64,000 nucleotides of DNA from Utricularia gibba. Taxonomy: Eukaryota > Streptophyta > Magnoliopsida > Lamiales > Lentibulariaceae. Of this stretch, positions 53,176 to 64,000 are shown one piece after another. The position numbers and the translations under genes were made by a program. The notes beneath the pieces are model-generated. The model worked only from the letters and a program-made list of their open reading frames with translations, made no database searches and had not been told where the DNA came from. The stretch lies in the NCBI GenBank assembly GCA_002189035.1, contig NEEC01000013.1, positions 2,418,001-2,482,000 of the forward strand. Reading direction: 5' to 3'. Each line of letters opens with the position of its first letter. Position 1 is the stretch's first letter.

Positions 53176-55050
53176 ATGGGTGCCTCAAGGAGATGGTTCA
53201 AAACCTTGCTTGGCTTGAGGACTCATGAGAGGCCACAATGTTCCATCACAGATGGCAATGTAGGTGCCATTTTCCGATGCCGTTCATGAGCTCAGGTCTA
53301 CCTTCCCGTTAACAATTCTATCATGCATTTTGACTCCAAGTGTTTTTCTCATGTTTTCCAGAGTGCCACGCCACCAGTGGCATCAGGGATCAAAGCTGCT
53401 GCTCTGCAGAGACTGATGATGTTGCCTCACAAAAGGCCTCGGGAGAAACTGAGTATGTTGATGGTGTGCATGTGGTTCCTTCCTCCCCTTCACTCACTGC
53501 TCACTATGGAGCTCAAATGCAAGCAAGTTGGAAAGAAGAGTGGGCTGCGAAAAAGATTCAAAGGGCATTCAGACGACCACGGGAACATACAGATGATTTT
53601 GCTTCATCTCCATGGAATTTGCAATATGTAATTGGTATTGAAATGCAGAGCTCTGGAGCAATTTCCAAAGAATGCAGCCAACCTGAACACCTTGTTCAGG
53701 TTCAAGGCCATGCGGTTAATGATGAGTTGAACGGCAATCTCATTGAAGATGCTGAGAAGATGAGCTGCTCGGAATCAATTAGCTCGCCATCTACATCACT
53801 AGAGCTTGCTAATGCCTCTGAGGATGCTGCAGCCACAAGAATCCAAAGAATGTTCAGACAATTTCTGGTAAGGCAACATTTATGATATTCGTGCCATCCA
53901 TCTTGTAGTGGGTGTGTCTGAATCACATCGCCCATCAGGCAAGGAGAGCTTTGCGTGCTTTGAAAGGGCTGGTGAGGCTTCAAGCTCTAGTCAGAGGCCA
54001 TGCTATTAGAAAGCAAGTTGCAACATCTCTAAATCTTATGCAATCTTTAGTTAGAGCTCAAGTCTCTGTTCAAGCAGACCAAGCAAGACTTGCCCGCAAG
54101 GCATTAGAGAACCATAGCGCAAAGCAAAAGCATCACCAACACTACAAACATGAGGATCAGGGTAAGGATACTGAGGTAGGATCCTGATAGGTAGCTTGTC
54201 CTCATGAACCAAATGGAACAATAAACTTGTATAATTTAAGAAACTCTGTCATCTTCCGTTTTCATGCAGGAAGGGTGGTGTGGGAGTGCTGGCTCAGCTG
54301 AAGAAATCCATGCTAAGCTATTGAAAAGGAAGGAGGCAGCAGCTAAGCGCGAGAAAGCAAAGGCATACGCTTTAGCTCGCCAGGTAAATCCTTCTGTTCT
54401 CTAAGCACCATCCTCTTGGTTTTCACAAATAGTGATTCACGACAGAATACAAATAAATGCAGTGGCAAGCAAGGCCACAAGCACCACCACCATCTGCTGA
54501 TCTCCAAGATGATCAAACCAACTGGAATTGGAATTGGTTAGATCGTTGGACGGTGTTGCGCTCATCCGAACCCGGACCGGTGGCCCAGCCAGGTTCACCG
54601 ATGAAGAAGCAAACTGCTAATGGGAAGGTTTCTTCACCTGTAGCATCAAGAAGCATTCCGGAGAAGCCTCGAAAACTCTCAACAAGCAAGAGCTCTAAAT
54701 CCGTGTTGAGAGAGGAAACCAGAGCATCCAGCTGGGAACAAAAGGGTAATACTACCAGATCACAAAGCACTCCTAGAGAAAGAGTGAGTCACAATGATAA
54801 AGAAAGACTGCTGCGCCCCACTGACAGAAAGGAGAAGAAGCGGCTATCTTTACCAACCAACGGTAACATCTGTCAGTTTTTACCACATAACCATGTCATG
54901 ACACACTATGTTTACTGCTCTCCTATCATTCCAGATCCAAGTCAGGGAACCCAATTAGCCAGGCAAACAACACGGCCAGCAGTAAAAAGAACTACCAGTG
55001 CTCCTCGACCCTTGAAGCCAAAACCAAATCCAGATGCTGGTCGCCTTTAG
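53176..55050 (+). CDS. IQ67-domain (IQD) calmodulin-binding protein
   Basis: Plant IQD proteins bind calmodulin and microtubules or the plasma membrane. The start [18 protein letters not shown] is the family's typical MGxxxxWxKxLLG-type opening. Next exon: [20 protein letters not shown], then [19 protein letters not shown]. The IQ67 domain follows: [66 protein letters not shown]. The rest is basic and Ser/Pro-rich, with [15 protein letters not shown] and the C-terminal [20 protein letters not shown] signature. The last intron (54863-54934) is 72 bases, in frame and without stops, so retention would insert 24 residues (see findings). Frame holds at every junction I checked. A probable membrane or microtubule scaffold; the exact subfamily is not assigned. 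Confidence 0.93.
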
Positions 55051-55784
55051 CCTCAGTCATTGATAGAAGATATATGTGATGATAGAACTGCACTTGGGTG
55101 CCTAAATTATTTCAACATTGACCAAAAAAGCGTGTTGGGGTAGGAGATACAGAAACAAGCAGTCACCTTTATGTTGGTTTCATGAAAGCTAGCTAGCACT
55201 TGATGCCCACGTACGGAACCGCCCCTCCCGTTGTTTCGTTTTCATTGTGTTGTCTGCCTCCCATTTTCTGTTCTTTTGATCATCACCCTACCCTACTCAC
55301 TCTCGCTGGGGGGTCCATCCCAAGTTAGAAACTCTCTGGCAAAAGAAATTGATATTTGGAATTTATTCAGCTTTTTTTTTTTTTTCTCGCGAAGAAAAAG
55401 TTCAGACGAAAAAGAAAATGCGGTATTCGATCCCGATTAACAGAAAAAAGAAATACCTTTATTACTACACACCATGCTGTGAACTGGAAAAAAGGTGAGG
55501 GTGAGTCTGATGTTTGTGTGGGTGTGTACGCGTCCATCATCAGACGTTAGTGCGATATGGACGCCGGAGGAGACGAGGTTTCTGATCCAGAGAAAGCCTT
55601 CGCTTTCATGGACTTGGATACGCACGCACATAACAAAACTAAAGGAGGGGAAAGATGACATGATGTTCATGGAACGACCACCACCCCACTTTACGCATCA
55701 AGCATTCCTTCTCTATAAAACTTATCATAAATTCTCCCACTTCATCACGCTTCTTTCTTCTTCTTCTTCTTCTTGTTGTGGGAG
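55051..55784. other. IQD 3' region and SAUR promoter
   Basis: The left side is IQD 3' untranslated sequence. The right side carries the SAUR promoter, including a TATA box at 55714-55719 and a TTC-rich leader (about 55750-55772). Confidence 0.55.
55714..55719 (+). promoter_or_regulatory. TATA box of the SAUR gene
   Basis: TATAAA inside 'ctctataaaactta', 66 bases before the SAUR ATG. The spacing leaves a short leader of roughly 35 bases, as is common for SAUR genes. Confidence 0.65.
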
Positions 55785-56081
55785 ATGCAGAAGATCAGAG
55801 TGAAGAAAGGCTGGATGGCGGTGAGGGTCGGATTGGAAGATGAAGAAGTTCGCAAGTTTTACATACCCATCACCTATCTCTATCACCCGCTGTTTCTGGA
55901 GCTACTTGAGAAGGCCAGGGAAGCTTATGGGTACAGAAACTCCGATGGCCCTCTCCGGTTGCCTTGCTCCGTTGACAGCTTCATCCACATGCGGTGGCGG
56001 TTCGAGAGAGAATCCTCCCTTGACTGCGCTTCTGCTCATCCCCACCGCCACTGCCTCCCGGCGCCATATTTGCCTTGTTGA
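55785..56081 (+). CDS. SAUR-type auxin-responsive protein (SAUR32/36-like)
   Basis: Small intronless protein of 98 residues. SAURs inhibit PP2C.D phosphatases and so activate plasma-membrane H+-ATPases in acid growth. The start MQKIRVKKGWMAVRVGLED is the first ATG downstream of the TATA box. The conserved domain reads FYIPITYLYHPLFLELLEKA, REAYGYRNSDGPLRLPCSVD and SFIHMRWRFERE. The tail HPHRHCLPAPYLPC is His/Cys-containing and resembles the SAUR32-like group. Frame intact. The stop is 228 bases from the RGLG stop, which converges from the right. Confidence 0.93.
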   Translation: MQKIRVKKGWMAVRVGLEDEEVRKFYIPITYLYHPLFLELLEKAREAYGYRNSDGPLRLPCSVDSFIHMRWRFERESSLDCASAHPHRHCLPAPYLPC

Positions 56082-56309
56082 GATCATCTCCCGGGGCATT
56101 CTTCCCTGTGCCTGTGCCTCTCTTTTTTTTTTAGGGGGTTACTACCAACCAAAAAAAAATCCTTGTTGCCAAGGGGTATGCTGCTATCATGATTTTGTAA
56201 ACATTTGGAATGAAACCCATGTAATAGTAGCGTTATCGGGTAAATTGTGAGACAAACAACAAAAGACAAGCAAAAGAAGGCGAGAGAGCACCAAAGAATG
56301 CTGATACAT

Positions 56310-58942
56310 TCAACCGAAAAGCTTAAGTCTAGTGGTAATTGGCTGCCTGCACAGGGGACATGAAGACACGGATGCTCCACATTCTCTGCATGTCTGCAAT
56401 GCCAAAAGGTAAGAGTAAGAATAGGGACTAGTCAAAGAAACGCCTTTCTTGTTGAGAGGTGTGTTCAAAGGAGGGAATCTAATTTACAACATGGATACAG
56501 GATGTCACCACAAATATAAAGGAAAAATCACCTCCTCTCTAAAAGGTTTGGTTAGTTGAACAGAACTTTTGTAGGATGCTCATCTTGAAAACGATGTGGA
56601 TACACTTTTTGGCTGAGGACTAAGGGGTATACCCAGACCAAAGTGGTGGAAACAGGCCAGCGGTAACAAGTTTAAGGTCCATCTAAGAGGTTTCGTTATC
56701 TAATTTACAAGTCATCCTGATATAGAGTGCAGTATGTTATGCTGAAGCATAGAGTGATGCATACCAGATGCCCACAGCCAAAAGCCAGATCCTTTTGATT
56801 TGTCAGGCAAATTGGGCAAACCTTGAAAAAAAGGAAATTTATTTTAGAGTGCATGTCTCACTTGTCCTCTAAAATATGGGACATACTTGAGAAGATGAGC
56901 CTTCTGGTTCAACAGGTTTTGAGCTTGGGACTGGCCTCTTCGCATTATCGTGACCAATCACTTCCTGAGGAGGAGGGAGAGGTGGTTTTCTAGAACCTGA
57001 GGTATGATTTCTGTATAGGACACAAATATAGGGTGATTGCATCATGTATGATCCAAGTACAAAAAGTTGATCATTATTTATATGGATCACAAGAACCACC
57101 AGCTTTCATGGTTCTAGGTTTCCCAGTGTTATAAAACCATCAATACCCTTTCAATTCTAGGCTCAGTGTTGCTTTATACTGCAGCGGAATCTCCATGAGA
57201 GCAGCTAAAGCAAAATCTGATTCCTTTTTAGCTGCATCTGTGTCCCCATTCATGATTTTGGTGAAGTTAACAAACTAGAAAACATTTTCAAGGAGCAAGA
57301 TGAGACAAGATAAACCTACCTTCGCAGATTCAAAACAACAGTTTCCAGCCATAAATTACCTGGAAATTGTCAAAGGCTCGTTGTGGAATGGCATCATCGA
57401 ATTCTCGCATTGCATCCCAGGGTCCATCTCCGACACCAACCAGAATGATGGACAGCGGATATTCACTGCTTAGAAATCAGAATGATGCAGCCATGACCAG
57501 TCTGCAAACCTCATAAAGATCCCATCAAAATCTTACCTTGCTGCAACTATAGAATTTATGGTTTCCCTTTCCTGAGTGCTCAGCCTTCCAGGAATTTTTT
57601 CAGGATTTCCAGTCACCTGAATTTGCATTTGAGTAACGAATACTGAATCGCATCATGCCCCCGAGACAGTGTAATAGCAAAAGCAAATACCTGCCCATCT
57701 GCTATAATAACAAGAACATGATACTGGAAATTGCTCTTCACCACGATATCAACAGCGGCATTGATCACTGGAGCATATGAGGTGGGTCCTATAAGCCACA
57801 GGATATAAGCAACATTAATACTGTTTCATTACCAACTGCAGGCCACATATTTCATCTCAGGCTCAACGAATACAATGTTCTGTGCAGTTAAAGAAAGAGT
57901 GACTATCATTCTTGATGATGAGCAATAAAACTATTGACTTCGATACCTAAAAAATTCCCCCCATGACGAATTTAAGCACACCAGTATTCAAATTGTAAGT
58001 AGGATGCGTGCATTTCCATAGAGCATCATGAAATAAGCATGAAAAAGGGGTTGAGCTTATGAAAAATTACCTGATAATTTCAAATACGGAACAATTTCCT
58101 TATATCTCAAGAGAGCTTCCTCGAATCCATTACATGGTCTATGATCAGGGTAAAAGCTGAACACATACTGATCACGTGTAGTGACTGGAAAGAGAAGAGG
58201 AGATTCTTCTATCCATTAGGTTGAGACAAAATGACATAAACAACAACAAGAAGCCTTAAAATTTAATGCATTGCAGTTTTCATTTTCAAGTGGGAGAACT
58301 GACCATCACCAAATCCGAAACAGGGTATCAAGTTATCATCATCAAAGGGAGAGAGGGTTCTTCCGATGATTGAAATGGCCTGCTCATAAGGATTAGGGGT
58401 GTTACCGACAGCATGAAGGCTTTTCCTGTGGAAAGAGTACTTCCCTGAAAACATTATAAAAGTAAAAAATTTCCACTCTGATGATATGAAACTAGCAATA
58501 AACATTCGTTTGTGCCCCAAATGGATCAACCTTTCCATTCATTACTCAGGGTGAAATCGATTCCAAGAATTAAATTTGATGATTCCAGACCAGCTTCCCT
58601 TAATGCATTGATAACCTGAAAAAACAAAACCCAAAACATACCGTGGTTCATAACTTATCATTATTTCTGGAAATGCCAAAGCAAACATGGTACCTCATCC
58701 AGAGTGTGAAAGTTATCTGATATGTGTGCTGAATGTGTTTTCATCCGGAAATTACTGTTCTCGGAAGTTTCTGCATGTTCTTGATGATGATGATGATGAT
58801 GGTGATGAATATGGCTTGTCAAACTTCTAACGTTTTCAGGAGAAGACGCATGATGCCTAGAATCAGAGTAGTCCCTGGAAACACGTGGCTGATGGCTAAA
58901 ATACGCATCCGTTTCATCCGGTGAAGATTCATTGTTTCCCAT
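56310..58942 (-). CDS. RGLG: RING E3 ubiquitin ligase with copine/vWA domain (RGLG-type)
   Basis: RGLG ligases act at the plasma membrane in auxin, abscisic acid and drought signalling. The start MGNNESSPDETDAYFSHQ has Gly2 for N-myristoylation, and a run of eight His (58782-58806, from a GAT microsatellite) follows. The copine-like domain reads VINALREAGLESSNLILGID, FTLSNEWKGKYSFHRKSLHA, NPYEQAISIIGRTLSPFDDD, IPCFGFGDVTTRDQYVFSFY, SGPTSYAPVINAAVDIVV, HVLVIIADGQVTGN, and PLSIILVGVGDGPWDAMREF. The C-terminal RING is CPICLTNQKDLAFGCGH, TCRECGASVSSCPLCRQPI and ends RLKLFG. The zinc ligands are all present. Frame is kept across all junctions I checked, so the gene looks intact. Confidence 0.95.
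58782..58803. repeat. (GAT)n microsatellite encoding the RGLG His run
   Basis: A GAT/ATC tract; on the minus strand it gives CAT codons and a run of His in the N-terminal linker. Unit changes would alter the tract length without breaking frame. Confidence 0.8.
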
Positions 58943-60788
58943 GAGTTCGGAAGTTTAAATGGAACTGACACGAAACAACTCTGCACAGATGACGTTCCAG
59001 GGAAATGTTTCTTAGCTACAAAGCATTTATCTAGAAAGCTAAAATCATCCTTCTGATTTCATTCTACAAGTCAAATGACTTTCAAACAAGATGGGGAGCT
59101 AGAGATAGAGTAGAAAACATTCAGCACAATCTGAAGACTATGAACCAAGATCAATTCTTTAGCTACAAAACGATGCAACCCAGAAGATACCAAACTTGTG
59201 GGCCAAAGAAAGCAAGGTGCATCAACAAGGGTAGCACAACACTGAATAGAATGTAAAAACCCACAGGCACCAACACACGACCGAACTGCTATCATTCAAG
59301 GAAATTGTAAATGTAAATACAAAACGAGTATATAGGAAGCAAAGGGTGAATTTGAAAAGTAAACAACCTACTCCAGGGGCCAGATAACTTCCGCAGAAAG
59401 TTCGTGCTTATCCTAATGCAGAGAAGCGAATCTCGGACGTGGACTTTTACAGGTGAGAAGTGTCAGCAAAACCCAGCCGCCGGAGAAAGAAGACGATTAC
59501 TTAAATGTACACCTTAAAAAAAAAACTCTAAATGACGCGATATATAATTTATTCTAAAATCAATTAAATACTTTATTGAAGGTGGAACAGTACCAAACAG
59601 ATCTCTTACCGATAAAGATGATTTGATAAAATATAATTATTAGAAAAAATATATTTTATGTTTTATTTTATGAATTTAAAAAATCAGAATTAAAAACTTG
59701 AAAATTGACATGTTTATAATTTGAAAAATAAAATTAAAAGAAGAGGGATAAAATATGAATATTTAAAATAATATAAGAATTTTTTAAATAATATATTAAA
59801 ACGATTTAGAATTCTTTAAAATATATTGGAATGATTTTTTTCAATTTATTTTTTTTTATTTCAATTTTTTCAAATAATTATTCCTTCTTATTAATTTGTT
59901 TAGTTAAATCGATATTAGATGTATATTTTGAGAATTATGTATCATTTGTTTAAAAAGATATAATCATCCTTTTATAAAAACAAATCTCTTAAACATATTT
60001 TCTATTTAACTTTTTATTTATCAATTATTTAAAATATTTTTTATTTAAATACAGCTATTTCCTATTTAATATCCATATTAAAATATTTCTCCATCTTTCA
60101 AGTTTCTTTCATTGGTGATAACTCATTTGGAAAAACAAGGGGAGATTTCTCTGGAAAAGGACCTGATCCCGCATCGGACAAACAAAACCGCGCAAGCAAC
60201 GGACCCTCGTTGATGAATCCTTCACCATCAAGCCTCGGAAGTCGCGTCGTCGTCCCCTACACTGCGTGCGTGGCACTGAAAGCCTCGATGGGAGTTTTTA
60301 TCTTCATTTATCTCTATCAACAAGCTCATAAGAAAGGGTACTAGCCGTATGTAAATACTTGTAGGACTAGAGTTATTTGACCTGCAGTTGCACGTGTAGG
60401 AAATCAGACAGGCGAAGGAATATGTATAATGTTGGTTGCAACCCCTTTTGCAGAGCCAATGTGGTGATTACAGAGGAGGGAGAGTTCAGGATCTGGTGTG
60501 ATTCCATCAAGGGCATGGAACCTCCAGAGTCCAAGTTTTCCAAGTTACAGGGTGGTACAGTGGCATAGTTAGTAATGTTTCCTTTGGGATTCTTGGCTAT
60601 GGGACAACGGTGTAAACTCTTCACTTGACATGGATGGCTACAAGCCATCTATGGAAACTACTTGCTCTCTAAGGGAAAGACTACAGATGCATCCCCAGCA
60701 AACCAGCGAGCATGGAGAATGCAGGTAGAGAGAGAGAGAATAGAGCACAAACCAGATTGGAGGTGTTGGTTCTGGCTGATCCTTCATC
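58943..60788. other. RGLG promoter, AT-rich spacer and PMT26-like 3' region
   Basis: The left end is the RGLG leader, possibly with a leader intron. About 59500-60110 is strongly AT-rich, with homopolymer and dinucleotide-like runs. The last few hundred bases should be 3' untranslated sequence of the methyltransferase gene. No gene seen. Confidence 0.5.
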
Positions 60789-63700
60789 TCATTCAATGGC
60801 ATATGCTACTGTTTCCACCTCTTTGGGGCGCCACATTGACTTCTGGGCACACAGCAACCCTTCATTGTTCTTTGAGAGCATCGTGCGAATTGTCCATTGC
60901 ATGGACTTGAACATGTTCTCCAGTTCACTGATAGTCTCAGCGGTGTCACGGACGATGATGGTACCTTTAGGCCTCAAGATCCGGTCGACCTCCGCAACAA
61001 GGGCAGTGATATTGCACCTGTGATATGGAGCAGAGAAGAGTTGGAAACACTACTTGCGGTGAATAACGCACTGCTAGAGAGGTACCTCTGCTTGATAAGG
61101 GAGAAGAGATGGTCACTGTGGAGGAGATCGTAGGATCTTGGGTAAGTACTAAATGATTCACACCAGTTGTGGTAAATTCCGAATAAGCCTCGTTCGTATA
61201 TTATGGGTAGTGTGTCAGGAGCATCTACGGATACTACGTTCATGACCCACACATTGAAATCTTTCAGAGCAGCAGCCAATCTGCAAAGCAAATCCAACAA
61301 ACAGAATCAGCAAAGAGAGGGAACAACTTTTTGGGTAGTTCTGAGTATCTCTCTCCATTAGCTTACCCTCCATAGACAGCTCTCATGTCCATCACATTTC
61401 TCACCGTTGACCAGTCTATTCCGAGTCCATTTTTGTATGAATTGTTGACCACTCGCTTCCAGTGTTCATAATCAGTGACAAAATCTTCTGGAGCAGGTTT
61501 TCCATACACTCCAACCTTCGAGCCTGGTAGCCAGTAAGGCGTCTTTTCCACCCTGGCCGGCCACATTTCTGGCCATTTAGATCCACGCTCCGTTTCATCA
61601 GTAGGCACTTTGTGCATGCATGCTTGCAATGGCACATTCCTAGGCACATCAGGTTTTAAAGTCAAATAAAATAAACGGATAAGCATCACAAACACCTTTT
61701 GCTTTTAACATTCCAAGGGAGAAACATATCCTTACCAAGCAGCACTCGCATCATCTGAGTCCTGACAGAGTGGGGGTCATTCATGGATCTTTTTTCATAG
61801 CACTCATTTGAAGTTGGCTTTCGATATATAGCAATTCCTACACCGTTGAGTTTGTCCCTTATTATTGAAACAACCTCCCAGCACATTGCCTTTGCTAATT
61901 TCTTCATGGCTGTCAATTGTTAATGGATTCAAAAGGGTGTTAATTTCTTCATGGCTGAGCTACAGTCAAAACTCCAAAGAAGATACCTTGCCAAATCTCA
62001 ACATCTTCAGGAACCTTCTGATAAATGGGGGTAGCGGACCATACAAAGAAACCACCAGGTCTTAGTAGACGATTCAACTCCAGAAGTAGTTTTCCACCTA
62101 AATCAATACCATTTAGTTAGTTAATCAGCAGCCTCATGCCTTTAAGGTGGGGAGGACAAATCATGAAATAAAAAATTTCACTCATATTTTATATGATGCA
62201 AGATAATATCTTGTTCAAAGATGGGAGAAGAACAAGGCCATGATTCACAGTAACTCCACCATTAATGTGATGTTACCTTCGATATGCCAAGGCACTCTGC
62301 AGCGTGCACAGTGGACCACATCGAACACTCTACCCGGAAAAGGAAGCCTCAGTGTACCCATGACAGCTGATATTGCAGGAATTCCCCTCTCAAGTGCAAA
62401 CTGAACCTGAGCTTCATGCTCGTCTTTTGGAGCTAAAGACATTGTAAGCACATCCCTATCAAATAGGAACCCCCCAAAGCTAGCCACCCCACAACCAACA
62501 TCCAGTACAACTCGGGATCGCTTGCCCCAGGAAATTTCAGATACAGACTACACAAATAGAATTCAACTTTAGTTTCAAAGATTCAAAAACTCGATATAGC
62601 ACATTGTCAAGGAACATTCCATAAAATGGTATCCCTCGGTGAGGAGAATTAGATCTGATCACCATTTTTTAAGCAAGGCATGCATATTTTACCTGTTGTA
62701 TGACATCAATGTAATGCAATGCGCCATGAATAAATTGGGTTCCACCGCCAGGAAAGGTGAGGTGTTCTCCACTAACTTTGAGCCAATTCTGGTGACCCTT
62801 AAATTCAACAAGCTGGGTATGGGGAACATTGCGGTACCATATCTGTGAGCATGAAACAAGTTGATGAACATGAAATTATCAAAGAAAAAAAATGAATTTA
62901 ATACCACATATTCTGGATCCAAGTAGTATACCTTCTCCCTGCTTGTAGGCCATGGTATTGACTGCTGATATCCTTCCGGAAGAGGAACAAGGCAGGTAGG
63001 AGGATTTTCAGGACAATGCCTCTCCCTGTGTTCATAGTGCTTAGTTGATCGAAGCTTTCTGATGGCCTGCACGTTGTCGAGGCATGGAATATAATCTGTT
63101 CCAGCGGTCGTATTGCATAGCCTCCAAGTATAACTGCTTTGCTTTTCAAGCTCAGCTGACTTTTGGGCTTCATTTTCATTTTTTGATTCAGCAGACTGCG
63201 TAGAGAATGATCCATTTTGTGCTTTGGCTTCATCTGCAAGCTCAGAGCCAACCCCAGACGGAAATACTTCAGTCAGATTGTCACTCTTCTGAACCAAACC
63301 TTGATCTAATTCTGCATCTGAAGGAATTACTTCAGTGGAATTGTCACTCTTCGGAACCAAATCTTGATCTGATTTTGAATCTTCACTACTCTCGATTTTC
63401 TTTTCCATTTTCCCCTCCTCCTCACCATCCATATTCTTGTCTTTGCCTTTTCCAGGTTCCGTGGTTTTAGTCTCCACTTGAAATTCCCCATCGCTCGCAT
63501 TTATGTCTGCCGTTTTAGGCTCATCTTTAGCGCTATCCTCCTTATCTTCGTTAATTTTCTGTACATCCTCATGCCCTGATTCCTTCTCCAAAGACATCTC
63601 TTGCGGCCCCTCATTCTTTTCCTCCTGCTTTGGACTTACATTATCATCCTTGTTGGTTATATTTTCTGGCAAATCTCCAGAATTTTCATCAAACTTCTTT

Positions 63701-64000
63701 GCTTCCTCACCATCCAAATTTATACTTTTACTAGCATCATCAGGGGCTCTAGTATTTTCTGTCTCACTGACCTCATTTGCATTATTGTCACCAAAAGTAT
63801 TGGTGTCTTCTACAGTATCTTCGCTGCGACTGGTAGCAGGAATCTTCACATTATCCTTGTTCTCAGCATCCAAATTCTGAACAGGGGTCAAAGGTGACGA
63901 TGCCAACAGCCATACCCCAAGAAGGCAGATGGCTATGAAAATAGTTGCGGTGAGCGTTGAACAATAGCTGGTGGAAGATTTTCGACCATCAACTCTGGAG
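60789..64000 (-). CDS. PMT26: Probable DUF248 (PMT26-like) methyltransferase, 5' end cut by the window
   Basis: Golgi type II membrane protein of the QUA2/TSD2 family, thought to methylate pectin (homogalacturonan). The frame enters at the right edge within SRVDGRKSSTSYCSTLTATI, a short cytoplasmic part, then the membrane helix FIAICLLGVWLLASS (about 63950-63895). A long acidic Glu/Asp/Lys/Ser-rich stem follows. The lumenal domain starts at WRLCNTTAGTDYIPCLDN with SAM-motif VVLDVGCGVASFGGFLFDR, then MSLAPKDEHEAQVQFALERG, PFPGRVFDVVHCARCRVPWH, LLELNRLLRPGGFFVWSATP, then SSDDPHS-type and NVPLQACMHKVPTDETERG regions, RNVMDMRAVYGGLAAALKD and HNWCESFSTYPRSYDLLHSD. It ends IIVRDTAETISELENMFKSM and VAYAIE at 60789. 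A one-base break at G5 61772-61776 (six expected) interrupts NDPPLCQDSDDASAAW. The start is off the window. Confidence 0.93.

Noticed and set aside
63503-63880. 125-codon plus-strand frame near the right edge
   Set aside because: Antisense shadow of the acidic stem of the PMT26-like protein.

Overview
This is a gene-dense nuclear segment of a flowering plant, most likely a dicot in the broad sense. The evidence is spliced genes with GT..AG introns, AT-rich spacers, plastid-targeted proteins encoded in the nucleus, and plant-only families (NRG2-like DUF630/632, trihelix, IQD, SAUR, HECATE bHLH, RGLG, DUF248 methyltransferase). I cannot name the species. No operons, CRISPR arrays, rRNA or tRNA genes were recognised.

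Layout. Bases 1-2800 hold no recognisable gene and look like decayed repeat DNA. Minus-strand genes follow: plastid 3-dehydroquinate synthase (2802-5466), an NRG2-like DUF630/DUF632 protein (5958-9070), a membrane protein with a degenerate J-domain and a thioredoxin-like region (9917-15363), and proteasome subunit RPN10 (15978-18451). RPN10 is head-to-head with plastid ferredoxin-NADP reductase (18801-20775, plus). Plus-strand genes then encode a cold-shock/CCHC zinc-knuckle protein, an intronless plastidic glucose transporter, a small coiled-coil protein and a Pin1-type parvulin. Three minus-strand genes follow: a BORCS5-like protein, a trihelix factor and splicing factor ISY1. ISY1 is head-to-head with the carbamoyl-phosphate synthase small subunit (35779-38148). 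UBP26 (40027-46811) and HECATE3-like bHLH (47946-48590) are on minus; NdhS, an IQD protein and a SAUR on plus; an RGLG RING E3 ligase on minus. The 3' two thirds of a PMT26-like methyltransferase (minus) runs off the right edge.

The genes are independent transcription units. Shared themes are plastid metabolism (DHQS, FNR, pGlcT, CarA, NdhS) and ubiquitin/proteasome function (RPN10, UBP26, RGLG).

The strongest cross-cutting observation concerns reading frame. Eight different genes carry 1-nt reading-frame breaks at base runs, 11 in all and 10 of them contractions. In each case restoring one base recovers a conserved family motif. This points to consensus errors in homopolymers rather than eight pseudogenes, and annotations of this window should be read with that in mind. 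Biologically, the items most worth following are the J-like/thioredoxin-like membrane protein without an HPD motif, the BORCS5-like N-myristoylation candidate, the intronless glucose transporter, a 72-nt in-frame exitron-like intron in the IQD gene, and a Pin1 gene without a visible ATG.
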